From Citrus sinensis (lineage: Eukaryota > Streptophyta > Magnoliopsida > Sapindales > Rutaceae), in contig NC_068561.1 of NCBI RefSeq assembly GCF_022201045.2, positions 10,317,001-10,381,000 of the forward strand: 64,000 nt of DNA, given 5' to 3'. Position 1 is the stretch's first letter, and each line of letters begins with the position of its first letter. This document shows, piece after piece, positions 36,513 through 46,208 of this stretch. The translations under genes were made by a program, and so were the position numbers. The notes under the pieces are model-generated. The model made no database searches. It was not told the DNA's origin and was given only the letters and a program-made list of their open reading frames with translations.

Positions 36513-37630
36513 TTATATCCAGTAGCCATGAGACTTTGTATAAGATAGGGTTGCAATGAAAGAATTACCTGACTGTGTTAGAGAACAAGATGGGTTAGAT
36601 TTTCCTAAAAATTGGGACTGAAACATTTTATATAGATGCTCTATCTGTTCCTTGGTAAAAGGAAGAGACTTTGAGGATGATTGTTGCCCTAGATATGTGC
36701 TGCTAGCTTGAAATACGTGGACATCTCCCCCTAACTTGGTGTCGCTGCCTTTTTTCTTTGGTTTCCCGTGCAACTTCTAGCAACTTTCTCGAGTATGCCA
36801 CGACTTTTGACAATGGTCACACCAGGGCTTCTGCTTTCCCCCTGAGTCTGTACCTCGGGCCACAAGAGCATATTATTCACTATCTATTTTTGGTTCATCG
36901 TTATTCTTTAACATCACTTGTCGTCGTGCTTCTTCTCTGCGCATTTCTGAGAAAACCTCTCTTATAGTTGGCAAAGGTTTTTTCCCTAGCATATATCCTT
37001 GAACCTCATTAAGTTCTTTGTTCAAACCATCCAAGAAAACAAATACCGAACCTCTTTCAACTTTCTTTTTGTATCGAGCACTGTCATTAGGATTTTCTCA
37101 TTATTCATCTTCAAACAAGTCTAATTCCTGCCAAAAAGCCATCATATCATTATAATAAGCTGTTATCTCACGATTACCTAGCTGCATCTTCCATATACAG
37201 GTATTTAATTCATACAATTGTGATTGATTTTCCAAATCTGAGTAGGTTTCCCGAATTGCTTCCCAGACATCACGAGCAGTCTTAAAGTACATGAAGGTTT
37301 TTCCAATAATAGAATCCATTGAGTTGATCAGCCAGGTAGTAACCATTGAATTCTCTGAACGCCACTACCTATATTTTGGATCATTAGTGGCTGATGGTGT
37401 TACCTTGCCATTCAAGTACCCTAGTTTCCCTTTTCCATCAATCACCAAACGCACAAACTAAGACCATTCAAAATAATTATTTCCATTCAATTAATGGTTA
37501 TTTGAAGAGAATTTTCAGAAAGAGAAACAGCCGGAAGTGGCTGAGAAACTTCCTCCGATGAAGCCCCACTACTGCTTCCATCCAAAAAGGTTGAATCAGA
37601 GCCAACTATGGCGGCCTTAAAATTCATGAT
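36513..37630 (-). pseudogene. Copia A gag remnant
   Basis: The frame 37346-37101 matches the copia gag (UBN2) region with the usual TWLINSM, ETYSDLENQSQLYEL and MMAFWQELDLFE patterns; the likely gag start is the ATG at about 37629. The frame 36773-36513 is the gag C-terminal region and ends next to a degenerate protease motif in which the expected aspartate-containing triad is separated by a stop. Several frameshifts lie between. Confidence 0.75.
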
Positions 37631-39068
37631 CAAGCCCTAGGCTCTAATACCATCTAGATTTTACAGAGGAAGAATGAGGAAGAATTCTCTTATTCAATTC
37701 CTTAAAAAATAGAGAAAACAAACAACTTAAATAGGGAAAAACATATGATTAATCCTATAATTAGGAACTAACTCATCTCATTCCTAAATCTTAGGATTTT
37801 ATCCAAATCTCTAACAAACAGATCCTAATCAATTATTTCTAATTTATCAACATATATTTCTGGGTTGTTTCTGCATGACTATAAATCCTTATGCATGTCC
37901 ACATCTTGCACTCTAGTTTTGCACAATTGCGTCTATGTGGTAAAAACTGTAGGATTTTATGGTGACTTCAACATCCAAGTTTCAAAATAATGTTAAATCG
38001 CCTCCTACTCCATTTTTATCAACTACAAATTGATTCTCAAAATTAAAATATCTACATGTTGTGAAAACCTGCTGAGCTATCATCTTTATTTCACAACAAA
38101 AGAAAAGTTGAGGCTGATGCAGGTGGAGAATTTTCTTTATAACTAGACGCGTTCGAGGCTTCCCTAGACATCGAACGTTCGAGCTTATGACCCTCATGGC
38201 TGCTGACGGAGCTGGTTACTAGCTCTCATTAATATGTCTTCCACCTTTACTACTACATCTTCTACTTTGACTTACCCTGCATCAACTAACTTTAACTAGT
38301 GTTTTGTTTGAGAGGGGCTAAAATGATTGCGAGCATTTAATTGTTTAAAAGGGCTCAACAATCTTTTCTTTTTGTTATTAGGTCTGGGCCACAAAAGTTC
38401 GCTGCTGGGCCTATGCTCCATTTCTCCGTTTTTTGAATTCTTGCTTGCAATTTCCATTTCCTTGTTTTGGGCTTCTCTGAAATTCATTAGGCCTATTATC
38501 CACTTCTTCCTCGTCTGTTTTTGCATAACCTTTGTCTGATGCTTTTGCATTGGCCTCTTCAATTTCAATTTCCCTCTAATTTTCACTTCATGCTCGTATG
38601 TTTTCGTTTCTAGAGAAGTTGTCATTGTCAGCTAGCTTATTCTGCTGCTGATTGATTTCTCTACCCATACTCTTGCCACTTTGACAACATATATCAGAGC
38701 ATAAATTATGTATCATAGCTGTATATATATTGTAATTATGAGTATCAGTAATTTCCTTATTTAGATAGATCTAATTACTAGAAATTAGCCTAGATTTAAT
38801 TGATGTAATAGCTGAAAATCAGCCTTGTAAATCTATACAATTTCTATATAATGAGAGGAACTCTCACAATGAGGGACATTTAATCCAATTGATATGGTAT
38901 CAGAGCCATAATTCAAAATTTTAGAAAATCATCTTGTGAGTCTAAGATCTTGGTTTTGGGTAGATTTATGGTATTCTTGTTGAGTGTTATTTCTGGTATT
39001 TTTTTTATGAAATCTTAGGTTAGTTGATTTGCTTTACTTCTTGTTGCATTTGGTGAGTTGCATGTAAC

Positions 39069-39898
39069 ATGTTAACTAGCAACATGAAAAATTTTGGTGT
39101 GCGTTTCACGGGTAAGAATTATTCTACTTGGGAATTTCAGTTTCGATTATTTGTCATAGGAAAGAAACTTTGGGGTCACATCGATGGTAGTGATCCAACT
39201 CTTCCTGACCCTCCTAAATTAGCTCAGTGGCAAGTCAAAGATGCTAGAGTCATGACGTGGATTATGAGATCAGTTCATCAGTCACTCGTTCCCAATCTGA
39301 AGCCACATAAGACAATTAAAGACATGTGGGAGTATTTGAAAAAGATTTATAATCAGGACAATACAACCAAACGTTTTCAGTTAGAATACGAGATTGTTAG
39401 GTACTCTCAGGGTGATCTCTCTATTTAAGATTATTTCTCTAGATTTCAGAACTTATGGACAAAATATGTTTGACATGATTTATGTCCAAGTACCAATTGA
39501 ATCTCTGGCTGATGTTCAAGAAGTGCATGAACAGAGCAAGCGAGATCAGTTTTTGATGAAACTATGTCCTGAATATGAGGCAGCCTGCTCCAATTTGATG
39601 AATCATGATCATTCTCCTTCTTTGGATGTGTGCTTTAAAGAATTACTTCGTGAAGAGCAATGTCTTGCAACACAACCTATTTTCCAGTAAAATAAAATGC
39701 ATTGATAATGCAATTGCTTATGTTACAGCTCATGGGAGAAGCAATGAGAGTGACATGCGACAAGTTCAATGCTTTAACTACAAGGAATACGAACATATTG
39801 CTGTTAACTGTGCAAAAAAATTTTGCACCTATTGTAAGAAGCATGGGCATATTATCAAAGAATGTCCTACTCGTCCCCAAAATTGTCAAGCTAGTTAG
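39069..39898 (+). pseudogene. Copia B gag
   Basis: The frame from ATG 39069 encodes the copia gag domain (GVRFTGKNYSTWEFQFRLF, then DMWEYLKKIYNQDN) up to a stop at 39426. The gag continues in other frames (39394-39690 and 39605-39898). The last ends with a CCHC zinc knuckle, CTYCKKHGHIIKEC, for binding of element RNA. The first knuckle upstream appears degraded (CFNYKEYEHIAVNC). Stops between the frames abolish a full gag. Confidence 0.8.
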
Positions 39899-39976
39899 GT
39901 CACTGTTGCTAATCAGGCTGTTGATGGTTTAACAACTGTTGATAAATCAGCTCTTACTCTAGAAATGGTTTAGTAG

Positions 39977-42000
39977 ATGATTATTACAATCTTTTCAGCC
40001 TTAGGGCTTCAAGGTAAACGCACTCTACCATCTTTCTCTTGGCTTTTCAATTCTGGTGCATCCAATCATATGACCAATTCCAGCGATACTCTTAACAATG
40101 TTCAAAAATATTATGGAAACATTCAGATTGCTCATGGTAGTAAGTTACCTATTCATGCTATTGGGGACATTAATTCTTCAATTAAAGATGTTCTTGTATC
40201 TCCTCAGCTTTCTACTAATCTTATTTCAGTAGGATAATTGGTTGATAATAACTGTGATGTTCGATTTTCCCGTGATGGTTGTATTGTGCAGGATCAGGTG
40301 TCAAGGAAGATACTAGCAAAGGGGCTTAAAGTTGGACACTTGTTTCCTTTGCACTTTTTTGTTTCTAATTTCATTTCTTTGGCTAGTATTGCTGTAAACC
40401 AAAAGAGTGAAGTATGACACAAACGTATAGGCCATCCTAATTCTGTTGTCCTATCTCATTTAATAAATTCAGGTTTATTGGGAAATAAAGATAAATTTTC
40501 CTCTCAATTGTCTATTGATTGCTCTGCTTGTAAATTAGGTAAAAGCAAGTCTCTTTCTTTTCCTTCTCATGGTAGTCGTGCAGAAAATTGTTTTGATATA
40601 ATTCATAGTGACGTGTGGGGCATTAGTCCTGTTATATCTCATGCCAATTATAAATACTTTGTCACATTCATTGATGGTTACAATAAGTATACTTGGATTT
40701 ATTTTCTTCGTTCGAAATCTGAGGTATTTTCTATCTTTAAAACACTTGTAGCCTATATTAAGACTCAATTTTCTTCAAATATTAAAGTGCTCAGATCATA
40801 TTCTGGTGGAGAATATATGTTCCATGAATTTCATGATTTTCTTCAGTAAAGGGGAATTGTTTCCTAACACTCTTGTCCTTATACGCCTCAACAAAATGGT
40901 GTTGCTGAATGTAAGAACCGTCATTTATTAGATGTTGTTCGAACTTTATTACTTGAATCTTTTGTTCCATCTAAATTCTGGGTTGAAGCCTTGAGTACAA
41001 CAATTTATTTAATTAATCGCTTGCCTTCAAGCGTCTTGAACTTTGAATCTCCTTATTATCGTCTTTATCATAAGCATCCCAACTATCTTGCATGCATACT
41101 TTTGGCTGTTTGTTTTGTTTATTTGCCACCTCATGCACATCATAAGCTTTTTGCTTAATCTGTTAAATGTGTTTTTATGGGATATAGTGCTTCACACAAA
41201 GGTTATGTTTGTTGCAATTGATGTTCTAACAGATTTCGTATTTCTCGTTATGTTATTTTCTTTGAAAATTAATTCTTCTTTTCTACATAAGTTGAGTCTT
41301 CATTAGAGTTATTCGTTCTTCCTAGTTTTGATGAGGTAAATACTACTATTGAAATATTCAAGCCTGGATTTGTTTATACACGACAACCTCCAACTTTGCA
41401 GCCTCATGAGCTTGATTCGACATATGAGCCTGTTCAAACTGTTTCTTCCACGGACAATCAGCCCTCAAGCACTACTGTTCGCCGCTCTTCCAGAATCATC
41501 CAATCACCTAATCGGTATGTATTTCACATATCTCTTCATACTACTTTGACCAGTGTTTCTATTCCTTTATGTTATTCAGAAGCTGCTAAATATGATTGTT
41601 GGCGTAAAACTATGAACTTCAAGCTTTTGAGGACAATCACACATGGGATATTGTTCATTGTCCGACTAATGTTAAATCTATTGGTTGTAAATGGGTCAAC
41701 TCAATCAAGCATAGTTCAGATGGTACTCTAGAGCGCTATAAGACACGACTAGTTACCCTTGGTAACAAACAAGAGTATGGAGCCAATTATAAAGAGACTT
41801 TTGCTCCGGTTGCGAAAATGACTACAGTCCGTACGGTTATTTCGATTGCTACCTCACAAGGCTGGCCACTTCATCAAATGGATGTTAAAAACTTTTTCTT
41901 CATAGTGATTTCAAAGAGGCGATTTACATGGTTTTACCATATGGCTTGTGTTCCTCCTCTTTTTTATATGTCTGTAAGTTGAAGCGATCGCTCTATAGGT
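39977..42000 (+). pseudogene. Copia B protease and integrase remnants
   Basis: Protease: WLFNSGASNHMT near 40040, where the catalytic Asp of the usual DSGAS motif is Asn. Integrase: a degenerate HHCC segment before 40520 (CSACKLGKSKSLSF), then the core with IIHSDVWGISPV (first Asp) and FVTFIDGYNKYTWIYFL (the second Asp lies in FID), followed by a stop near 40848 and a readable PQQNGVAECKNRHLL with the third acidic residue (E). The frames are shifted and interrupted. Confidence 0.75.
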
Positions 42001-43046
42001 TAAAGCAAGCTACCTGGGATTGGTTTGATAAATTCTTATCCACCTTGCTTCAATTCTCGTTTAAGCAAAGCCAATATGACTCATCATTGTTTCTTTGCAA
42101 GACATCTAATAATATTGTTCTTCTCTTACTTTATGTTGATGATATTGTTATTATTGGGACATATTCTGCCTTAATTGCTCAATTGCAACAACATCTTCAA
42201 GCCTCATTTCATATGAAGGATCTTGGTCCTCTTACTTATTTCTTCAGGGATTTCTTTAAATCAACATAAATACACACAAGATTTGCTTAAATTAGATGGT
42301 CTTCATGATGCCTCTCCCGTGGATACTCCACTAGAAGTCAACACAAAGTATCGTAGTGAGGAAGGTAAACTCATTTATGATCTTATTATCTATCGACAGT
42401 TGGTGGGAAGCTTGAATTATTTGACTATTACGAGGCCGGATATTCCTTTGTTGTCCAGCAAGTAAGCCAATTCATGCAACATCCCTGTCATTTACATTTA
42501 GCTGCTGTTCGTCATATCCTTCGATACCTTCGCGGGACTCCTAGCCGTGGATTGTTATTTTTTGCTGGTTTTTCTCCTCATCTTGTTGTCTATAATGACG
42601 CTGATTGGGCTAGATGTCCAGACACTCAACGATCTGTCATGGGTTGGTGCATGTTTTTTGGGAATTTCTTGATTTCTTGGACCAGTAAGAAGCAAGACCG
42701 TGTTTCTAAATCTTCAGCTGAATCTGAATACCGTGCTATGTCTGCTGCTTGTTCAAAGATTGTTTGGCTTCATGGACTTCTAGCCGATCTTGGTTTCTCT
42801 CAATCTAATCCTACTCCACTCCATGCTGATAACACTAGTGCTATTTATATTGCTTCAAACTCGGTTTTCCATGAGCGCACTAAGCATATTGAGGTGGATT
42901 ATCATTATATTTGCGAAGCTTTGGACACTCGTATTATTTCTCTTCCTCATATTTCCACAGCTCTTCAGAGAGCTGATGTATTTACCAAGGCTATGACACG
43001 AAATCGTCATCAATTTCTTGTGAGCAAACTGATGCTTCTTGATTGA
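41690..43046 (+). pseudogene. Copia B reverse transcriptase and RNase H
   Basis: RT motifs in order: [15 protein letters not shown] and [13 protein letters not shown] (about 41745-41835), [16 protein letters not shown] (about 41980-42030), LLLLYVDDIVIIG with an intact YVDD (about 42122-42155). The last frame, 42474-43046, is a complete copia RNase H: YNDADWARCPDTQRSV, SSAESEYRAMS, HADNTSAIYIA and RTKHIEVDYHYI, ending near the polypurine tract. Stops near 41880-41930 and frameshifts near 42230-42470 break the polyprotein. Confidence 0.8.
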
Positions 43047-45010
43047 CCAACATCAATTTGAGGGGGGATGACATCATATATCAAGGCATAAATTATGTAT
43101 CATAGCTGTATATATATTGTAATTAGAAGTATTTGTAATTTCCTTGTTTAGATAGATCTAATTACTAGAAATTAGCCTAAATTTGGTTGATGTAATAGCT
43201 AAAAATCAGCCTTGTAAATCTCTATAGTTTCTATATAATGGAGGAACTCTCACAATGAGGGACATTCAATCCAATTGATACACCTGATTGTGAATTTTTC
43301 GATGTTTCAGTACATTGAATTAATGAATTATCACTAGCTACTAGCTCACGATTTGTACTCATTGATCCAACTCTGTCTCCCACCTCATTGCCCGTTTTGT
43401 TTTGGGATGACCTGTTCAGGCCTATTAGGCATTGTTGGGTCTGGTATGACTTTGGTGTATTGACTCCTTTATCTTCTGCTTTTGATTGAAAATGTTCCCA
43501 ATTTCTCTTCTCCTTAGTTTGGTTCAGTTTCACCTTTTTTGCTTATGGTGGCTCTCATCTAAACTCCATATGATAGCTCCTCTTTTGGTTGTCCTTTGTA
43601 TTTTAAACACTCTCTAAACTGATGACCGATATATGTGGAGCAGAAATAGAAATCAGGTAACCTTTTACATAAGACTGGCGTTGGTATTTTCCCCCCTCTT
43701 GTTGTAAGAACACTACATTTTTCAAAGATTGTGTTATATTGATGGATATTCTAACTCGGGCAAATTGACCTATGTATTCACTTGCTTCGTCTTTTTGCCA
43801 ATCTTTTCTCTCAATTTTTGGATGATCTCTCGCCATACACATTATAGGTATATTGTGAATTGGTACCCAGAAAGAAGTATGCGTGAAGGACTATTTTTTA
43901 ATGTCTCCTATGCCGATTAGTTCAGCCAATACCAGAAAAGCTTTGTCAAAGTTCCATGGACCCCCTATAAACACTCCTTTATTTTCCCCTTCAGTGGCGA
44001 ACTTGAACAAGAACACATTATCCCCCATACTCTCAATCTTTACAATTCCTCTCCAACCCCCCCCCTGCCGTTTTCTTCATTCTTCCCATTAGTGTTACCG
44101 TATCTTCCCATTCTTCTTTTAAAACAATGGTTTGACACTTTCTAATTAATTCATTTGTATCTATATCTCCTTGAATATAGTACTTCGACAGTAAACTTCC
44201 ACCAACCCGACTGAACTGTAATTCAATCAACTTTTGAAAGCCTTTATCCAAAAGCTATTATGGAAATAAAAGAAAGTTTAAGGAAAAGAATAGACAAAAG
44301 ATGAAAAAACACCCAACTCGTGAGTGACTAAAAGCAAGCCATAGCGGCTTCAGTATACTTTCATTCTTGTATTTCTTTCAGAGAAAAAAGTACTGTAGAA
44401 GAAAAACAAAAAAAGACTCGAGCGTAGTTAGAACAACAATTAATAAAAATAAAGCAAATAATTAGTCACTACAATTTTCTAATAATCGAAAGAAAAACGG
44501 CTCCATAGAGTAAGGTCTAATTTATAAGTCTGGCCTAGTGAAATCATCTCAGCTTTCGTAGGTGAAGAGCTCATTTCAATTGATAAAAGTAAAGTAACAT
44601 ATTGTTTGGTACGATACACAACACAACAGAGTCACCGAATCTGAGTAGATAAATCTAAATCCAAATCTCAAATATTGAGATAAATGGTAATTAAGGGTAG
44701 GGATATTATTATTTTCCCACCAAAGATATTCCGACACATCATGTCAGTACCATGATTTGGTAAAACCATCAGTTTACCACTAAACGTTTAAACTATTAGC
44801 ATTTTCCCACCATTCCGTTAAAACTTAGTTAATATGTAACGGAAAATTCATAAAAGGTCAATTTTACCCCTGGAGCGTAAAAGATAATTTTACTCTTTAA
44901 GAAGGAAGAACAACAAATGATGATTTAATTACAAAATTCATAAAAGATTAATTACATGGTCTTTTAAAAGGTCAATTTTATAAAATTCATAAAGGGCAAA
45001 ACAAAAAGGG

Positions 45011-45070
45011 CAGTCAACTCCATTTGTTAGAACAGCTTCCATTGAGTCTCTGCACCTATCCCCCTTTTTC
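45011..45070 (-). pseudogene. trnL-UAA: Plastid trnL(UAA) intron fragment
   Basis: On the minus strand this reads AAAAAGGGGGATAGGTGCAG and continues AGACTCAATGGAAGCTGTTC, then TAACAAATGGAGTTGACTGC, which I recognise as the highly conserved segment of the chloroplast trnL(UAA) group I intron. Only about 55-60 bp are present, without the tRNA exons, so it cannot make a tRNA. Recognition is from memory of a much-sequenced barcode region. Confidence 0.8.
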
Positions 45071-45166
45071 GCGATCTTCAACCAATTCTGCGCTTGAATA
45101 TAATTACCAGGAGTAAGCGCAATAGCTTGTTTCCAATACTCGGCAGCTTGATTGAACCAAGCCTCC
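45071..45166 (-). pseudogene. ycf3: Plastid ycf3 3' fragment
   Basis: The minus-strand translation contains [20 protein letters not shown] and then [11 protein letters not shown], which is the last TPR-like part of Ycf3, a chloroplast protein needed for photosystem I assembly. The final codons of ycf3 are replaced by trnL-intron sequence, and the 5' side stops at the direct repeat, so only about 31 codons remain. The frame runs open from ycf3 through the trnL part, but there is no start and no sign of a gene. ycf3 and trnL are both in the large single-copy region of the plastid genome. Confidence 0.88.
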
Positions 45167-45537
45167 TTTAAGAAGGAAGAACAACAAATGATGATTTAAT
45201 TACAAAATTCATAAAAAATTAATTACATGGTCTTTTAAAAGGTCAATTTTACAAAATTCATAAAGGGTAATTTTTGTCCTTTAAGAAGGAAGAACAACAA
45301 ATGATGATTTAATTACAAAATTCATAAAAGGTTAATTACATGGTTTTTTACGCTCCAGGGGTAAAATTGACCTTTTATGAATTTTCCGTTACATATTAAT
45401 TGAGTTTTAACGGAATGGTGGGAAAATGCTAACAGTTTAAACGTTTGGTGGTAAACTGATGGTTTTACCAAACCGTGGTACTGACATGATGTGTCAGAAT
45501 AACTTTGGTGGGAAAATGATAATATCCCTTAAGGGTA

Positions 45538-45760
45538 AGGGATATTATCGTCCTGATATATGTTCTATACATATAAGATAATTGTACAAATAGCTAATTG
45601 TTCATATTTAGATTAACATTCATGTTTACAACTCTTCAATTTATTCAAAGAAACAGCATGCATCAAGATTACGTTTGCCGAAAAAGCAAATCATAAAACA
45701 GAGTGGTATATAAATTGAGTAAAAGTTCAATATATATACGCGTGTGTGTATATATATCTA

Positions 45761-45793
<33 letters not shown>

Positions 45794-46208
45794 ATATGCA
45801 TATATGATGTCCTATTGAGACTTGATATTCTAATTTCTCAAATCCACATCTAATTTGTTTTAAATAATTCGAGGTATATTTATTATTTCCGTATAAAATT
45901 CATGATTCATTCAAATTTTATGATTTTATACCATAATTTTCACTTGTTATTAACATAAATTGGATTTTTGAAATTAAAGAGCCTAGTGTATACTACGTAC
46001 TTGTACCCTATGGTACAACGCAATTGAAGCACGAATGGGGTTTTTCCTTTTCCCATGACTAAACCCTAGCTCTGCAATTGTTTACTCTCTCTCCCTTCCT
46101 CTCGTGTGGGTCTCTGTTAGTCTTTGTTTGCATGTAACTTCTTATAAACAAAAAATAAAAAACCCTCAAATTTCAGAATCACAAATACCCACTTTGCGAA
46201 TTCAAGGA
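45538..46208. other. Upstream region of the PPR gene
   Basis: Spacer containing TA/TG-rich simple sequence at about 45735-45810 and, further right, the presumed promoter and leader of the PPR gene. A pyrimidine-rich stretch (CTCTCTCTCCCTTCCTCTC) at about 46085-46103 is a likely leader or initiator feature. No coding sequence. Confidence 0.5.

Larger units (their letters stand above)
35026..37852 (-). mobile_element. Ty1/copia element A, internally deleted, inserted in the LINE endonuclease
   Basis: LTRs of about 200 bp lie at 35026-35225 and about 37655-37852; they share a long, nearly identical body. On the element strand they start TGT and end CAACA, though the 5' LTR has lost its last few bases. 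Next to the 5' LTR, ATGGTATTAGAGCC (37653-37640) is a primer-binding site for initiator tRNA-Met. A purine-rich TTGAGGCGGG precedes the 3' LTR. The flanks TATGA and TATAT are at best a decayed 5-bp duplication. Coding parts in order: gag (UBN2 type), a protease start, reverse transcriptase, RNase H. The integrase and much of the protease are missing. Confidence 0.85.
34710..38197 (-). pseudogene. LINE ORF2 endonuclease, interrupted by copia element A
   Basis: The start of ORF2 reads MRVISSNVRCLGKPRTRLVI at 38197, the usual opening of a plant LINE apurinic-like (EEP) endonuclease, continuing to 37982. The C-terminal half resumes at about 34980 (CFGDFSKIL, then CNLMDMGYKWHKYTWSNRRF and ERLDRFL to 34710). 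The gap between the two halves is the copia element at 35026-37852. The first catalytic Asn in the opening motif is replaced (SSN for SWN), and stops occur near the break. Confidence 0.8.
38682..43280 (+). mobile_element. Ty1/copia element B, full length but decayed
   Basis: LTRs at 38682-38894 (213 bp) and 43069-43280 (212 bp) are highly similar; both start TGACA and end TTGATA. Immediately after the left LTR comes TGGTATCAGAGCC, the initiator tRNA-Met primer site, and just before the right LTR lies a polypurine tract (GAGGGGGGA). The flanks CACTT (38677-38681) and CACCT (43281-43285) are a 5-bp target duplication with one change. The gag-pol order is gag, zinc knuckle, protease, integrase, reverse transcriptase, RNase H. 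Many stops and frameshifts occur. It lies inside the LINE ORF1 tail in opposite orientation. Confidence 0.9.
38296..44251 (-). pseudogene. LINE ORF1 (DUF4283 and zinc-knuckle) interrupted by copia element B
   Basis: ORF1 starts near 44251; 44251-44033 is the first part of the DUF4283 domain, and 43842-43603 continues it with FARVRISINITQSLKNVVFL and QEGGKYQRQSYVKGYL. In another frame a knuckle-like segment LPDFYFCSTYIGHQFREC follows, in which one expected cysteine has become tyrosine. The frames 43533-43231 and 38625-38296 are the low-complexity, lysine- and glutamine-rich tail, separated by the copia insertion at 38682-43280. ORF1 proteins bind LINE RNA; this one is broken by frameshifts. 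Confidence 0.7.
31800..44480 (-). mobile_element. Decayed L1-type LINE split by two copia insertions
   Basis: On the minus strand one can follow a complete plant L1-type order: ORF1 with DUF4283 and zinc knuckle (44251-43603), a linker (43533-43281 and 38625-38296), ORF2 endonuclease (38197-37982 continuing at 34980-34710), reverse transcriptase (about 34200-33400), zf-RVT (32907-32686) and RNase H-like domain (32497-32024), then T-rich 3' ends at 32003-31987 and 31808-31801 (poly-A on the element strand). Removing the two copia elements leaves roughly 5.2 kb, near the size of a full LINE with some deletions. The ends are approximate and I found no target duplication. Multiple stops and deletions make it inactive. 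Confidence 0.85.
44895..45345. repeat. Direct repeats flanking the plastid cargo
   Basis: A unit starting CTTTAAGAAGGAAGAACAAC occurs at 44895-44998 and 45166-45269, with a truncated third copy at 45279-45345 that runs into the right terminal repeat. Copies differ by only a few bases. The plastid-like segment lies exactly between copies one and two. Confidence 0.9.
44700..45528. mobile_element. MULE-like element carrying plastid DNA
   Basis: The element is 829 bp long. A perfect 9-bp direct repeat TTAAGGGTA flanks it (44691-44699 and 45529-45537). Its termini are inverted repeats of 183 bp (44700-44882 and 45346-45528) that match at roughly 95 percent by eye and begin GGGATATTAT. A 9-bp duplication with long inverted repeats is typical of Mutator-like elements. 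The interior holds a direct-repeat unit of about 104 bp in two and a half copies (44895-44998, 45166-45269, 45279-45345) and, between the first two copies, a segment of about 155 bp from plastid DNA. There is no transposase, so it needs one in trans. Host sequence inside a MULE fits the Pack-MULE definition. Confidence 0.85.

Noticed and set aside
45011..45166. Functional plastid gene or tRNA
   Set aside because: Only fragments of a trnL intron and the ycf3 3' end are present, within a transposon in nuclear context.
46104..46208. N-terminal extension of the PPR frame
   Set aside because: The extended frame starts at GTG, which is not a usual plant nuclear start; the first ATG in frame is 46209 and gives a sensible targeting peptide.
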